NCBI GenBank assembly: GCA_013791675.1
Contig: VMTI01000002.1
Coordinates: forward strand, 1 to 14,628
DNA length: 14,628 nucleotides
From: a bacterium
GTDB lineage: Bacteria; CG03
Reading direction: 5' to 3'
The translations under genes were made by a program, and so were the position numbers. Position 1 is the first letter of the stretch; the number at the start of each line of letters is the position of its first letter. The notes below the pieces were generated by a model. The model was not told where the DNA came from. It searched no databases and was given only the letters and a program-made list of their open reading frames with translations. Shown here piece by piece: positions 13,402-14,628 of the stretch.

Positions 13402-13413
13402 TATCGAGGGTAA

Positions 13414-14628
13414 ATGATACACGAAATCCGTAAAAAACCGTCGGATAAAAAGTTGCTGACGGATTATATAAAACGGACGGCCGATGTCAAACGCGAAGAG
13501 CCGGATTTTAATTACAGCGATACGATAGTGAAAAAGCCGTGGGGATATGAATATTTGCTATTTGAGAATAAATATGTAGCCATATGGATTCTGCACATAA
13601 TACGCAAAAGAAAAACATCCACACACTGTCACCCGAACAAAAAAACAGCGCTGGTTCTGTTGTCGGGGAATGCCGTCTGCCATCATTTAGACAGAAAGAT
13701 AGAATTAGAACCGCTGGACGCCGTGATTATACATGAGGGAGTTTTTCATTCAACGGAAGCAAGCAGTGCTCTTCCCATTAAACCGCAGTCGGAAAACGGG
13801 ATTTGGGTTATGGAAATAGAATCGCCCCCATTGAAGACCGATTTGGTTCGCGCAATGGATGAATATGGCCGCGAAGGGTCTTCTTACGAAGGAATAAGTC
13901 AAATGGTTTTCAGATCCAAGGAATGTCTGAAATTTCAAGAACCGCAGGCAAATGAAGTTGTTCGTAAATCATTTTTTGATTTCTTGTTTACCGTAAGAAA
14001 AAGTAAATTTTTAAAAGATAAAAATTATCCGAAGCCAGACGCGCTGGTTTCTATTATAGGCGGAGATTCCATTTCTGAGCAGACGAATTCTTATCTTAGT
14101 ATAGGGATGCTGATGACTTTTAAAGAATTTTCTAAAAAAACCAAAAATGAAAATTTGGCTGATTATACAATTCTGACAATAGAAAAGTCTCAAAAATTAA
14201 TTAAACTTTCCGACTATATATTTTCGGTTATTGCAAAACAGGGCGTAAAAGATGTATTCGCGGTTTGCGGGGGAGCAGCTATGCATTTAGTTGACTCTCT
14301 AGGGAAAAACAAAGAATTGAACTATATTGCGGTTCATCACGAACAGGCCGCGTCAATGGCAGCGGAAGCTTATTCGCGCATTTCCGGTAAAATTGGTGTT
14401 GCACTTGTAACTTCCGGCCCCGGCGGAACAAATGCCGTCACCGGCGTCTGCGGGGCATGGATAGATTCAATCCCCGTTATAGTTATTTCGGGGCAGGTAA
14501 CATCCGATACCCTGATAGAAGATACGGGGCTCCGACAATTCGGAATTCAGGAATCTAATATTGTTGACCTAGTGAGACCCGTTACAAAATATGCGGTCAC
14601 TGTTAAGGAGTCGGCTTTAATTAAATAT
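13414..14628 (+). CDS. Cupin-ThDP enzyme fusion (partial, runs off the right edge)
   Basis: The frame is open from ATG 13414 to the window end, 405 codons without a stop. Residues about 38-150 form a cupin related to mannose-6-phosphate isomerase/WbuC-type sugar cupins: KPWGYEYLLFENKY, THCHPNKKT (His71, His73), VLLSGNAVCHH and IIHEGVFH (His112). Residues 150-262 form a linker with PDALVSIIGGDSI. From about 264 begins a thiamine-diphosphate enzyme of the acetolactate synthase group: KLSDYIFSVIAKQGVKDVFAV, the catalytic Glu310 in HHEQAASMAAEAYSR, TSGPGGTNAVTGVCGAWIDSIPVIVISGQ. The cofactor-binding C-terminal part lies outside. In a sugar locus this may attach or remove a two-carbon unit or decarboxylate a keto acid. 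A GAGGG (13406-13410) precedes the ATG closely. Confidence 0.85.
   Translation, partial: MIHEIRKKPSDKKLLTDYIKRTADVKREEPDFNYSDTIVKKPWGYEYLLFENKYVAIWILHIIRKRKTSTHCHPNKKTALVLLSGNAVCHHLDRKIELEPLDAVIIHEGVFHSTEASSALPIKPQSENGIWVMEIESPPLKTDLVRAMDEYGREGSSYEGISQMVFRSKECLKFQEPQANEVVRKSFFDFLFTVRKSKFLKDKNYPKPDALVSIIGGDSISEQTNSYLSIGMLMTFKEFSKKTKNENLADYTILTIEKSQKLIKLSDYIFSVIAKQGVKDVFAVCGGAAMHLVDSLGKNKELNYIAVHHEQAASMAAEAYSRISGKIGVALVTSGPGGTNAVTGVCGAWIDSIPVIVISGQVTSDTLIEDTGLRQFGIQESNIVDLVRPVTKYAVTVKESALIKY

Noticed and set aside
1..14628. CRISPR array, transposase or phage genes
   Set aside because: No regularly spaced repeats and no transposase, integrase or structural phage motifs were seen on either strand.

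Overview
The window looks like chromosomal DNA from an uncultured bacterium that is probably Gram-negative. The reasons are bacterial tRNAs without encoded CCA, a bacterial rpmG gene, strong sigma70-type promoters, and a long run of surface-sugar genes related to ADP-heptose and dTDP-rhamnose synthesis. GC content is moderate, with AT-rich patches. I cannot name the phylum; an Omnitrophota- or Elusimicrobiota-like lineage is only a guess.

Region 1 (1-1091) holds the 3' end of an unrecognised gene, then tRNA-Tyr, tRNA-Gly, tRNA-Thr, rpmG and tRNA-Trp, all on the plus strand. The 3' end of tRNA-Tyr is duplicated 169 bp downstream around a GC-rich, hairpin-bearing element. tRNA-Trp begins inside the rpmG stop codon. 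Region 2 (1092-2495) is a processing-protease-like M16 zinc peptidase gene broken by a one-base deletion.

Region 3 (2541-14628) is an unbroken plus-strand array of at least 13 genes that mostly overlap or nearly touch. It opens with a GbsR/MarR-like regulator, then a GT4 glycosyltransferase, a methyltransferase, an RmlC-like cupin and an RfbD-like reductase. A second set follows: a stand-alone nucleotidyltransferase, a nucleotidyltransferase-PfkB kinase fusion, a second methyltransferase, a GmhA-like SIS isomerase, an NAD-dependent epimerase, a radical SAM protein, a HAD phosphatase, a DJ-1/PfpI protein and the start of a cupin-ThDP enzyme fusion that runs off the window.

The most striking regulatory signal is a repeated module. 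The regulator gene and the nucleotidyltransferase gene, 4 kb apart, are each preceded by TTGACA-N17-TATAAT followed by a nearly identical leader. That leader contains the inverted repeat GTTCA-N8-TGAAC and ends at an ATG at the same distance. The simplest model is that the regulator binds both sites and controls both halves of the locus.

The second half contains an isomerase, a kinase, a nucleotidyltransferase, a phosphatase and an epimerase, which are the steps of an NDP-heptose pathway. The fusion has the reverse domain order of classical HldE and a damaged HIGH motif. The ThDP enzyme and radical SAM protein are not part of ordinary heptose synthesis, so the end product may be an unusual modified or branched sugar. 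This is inference from gene content.
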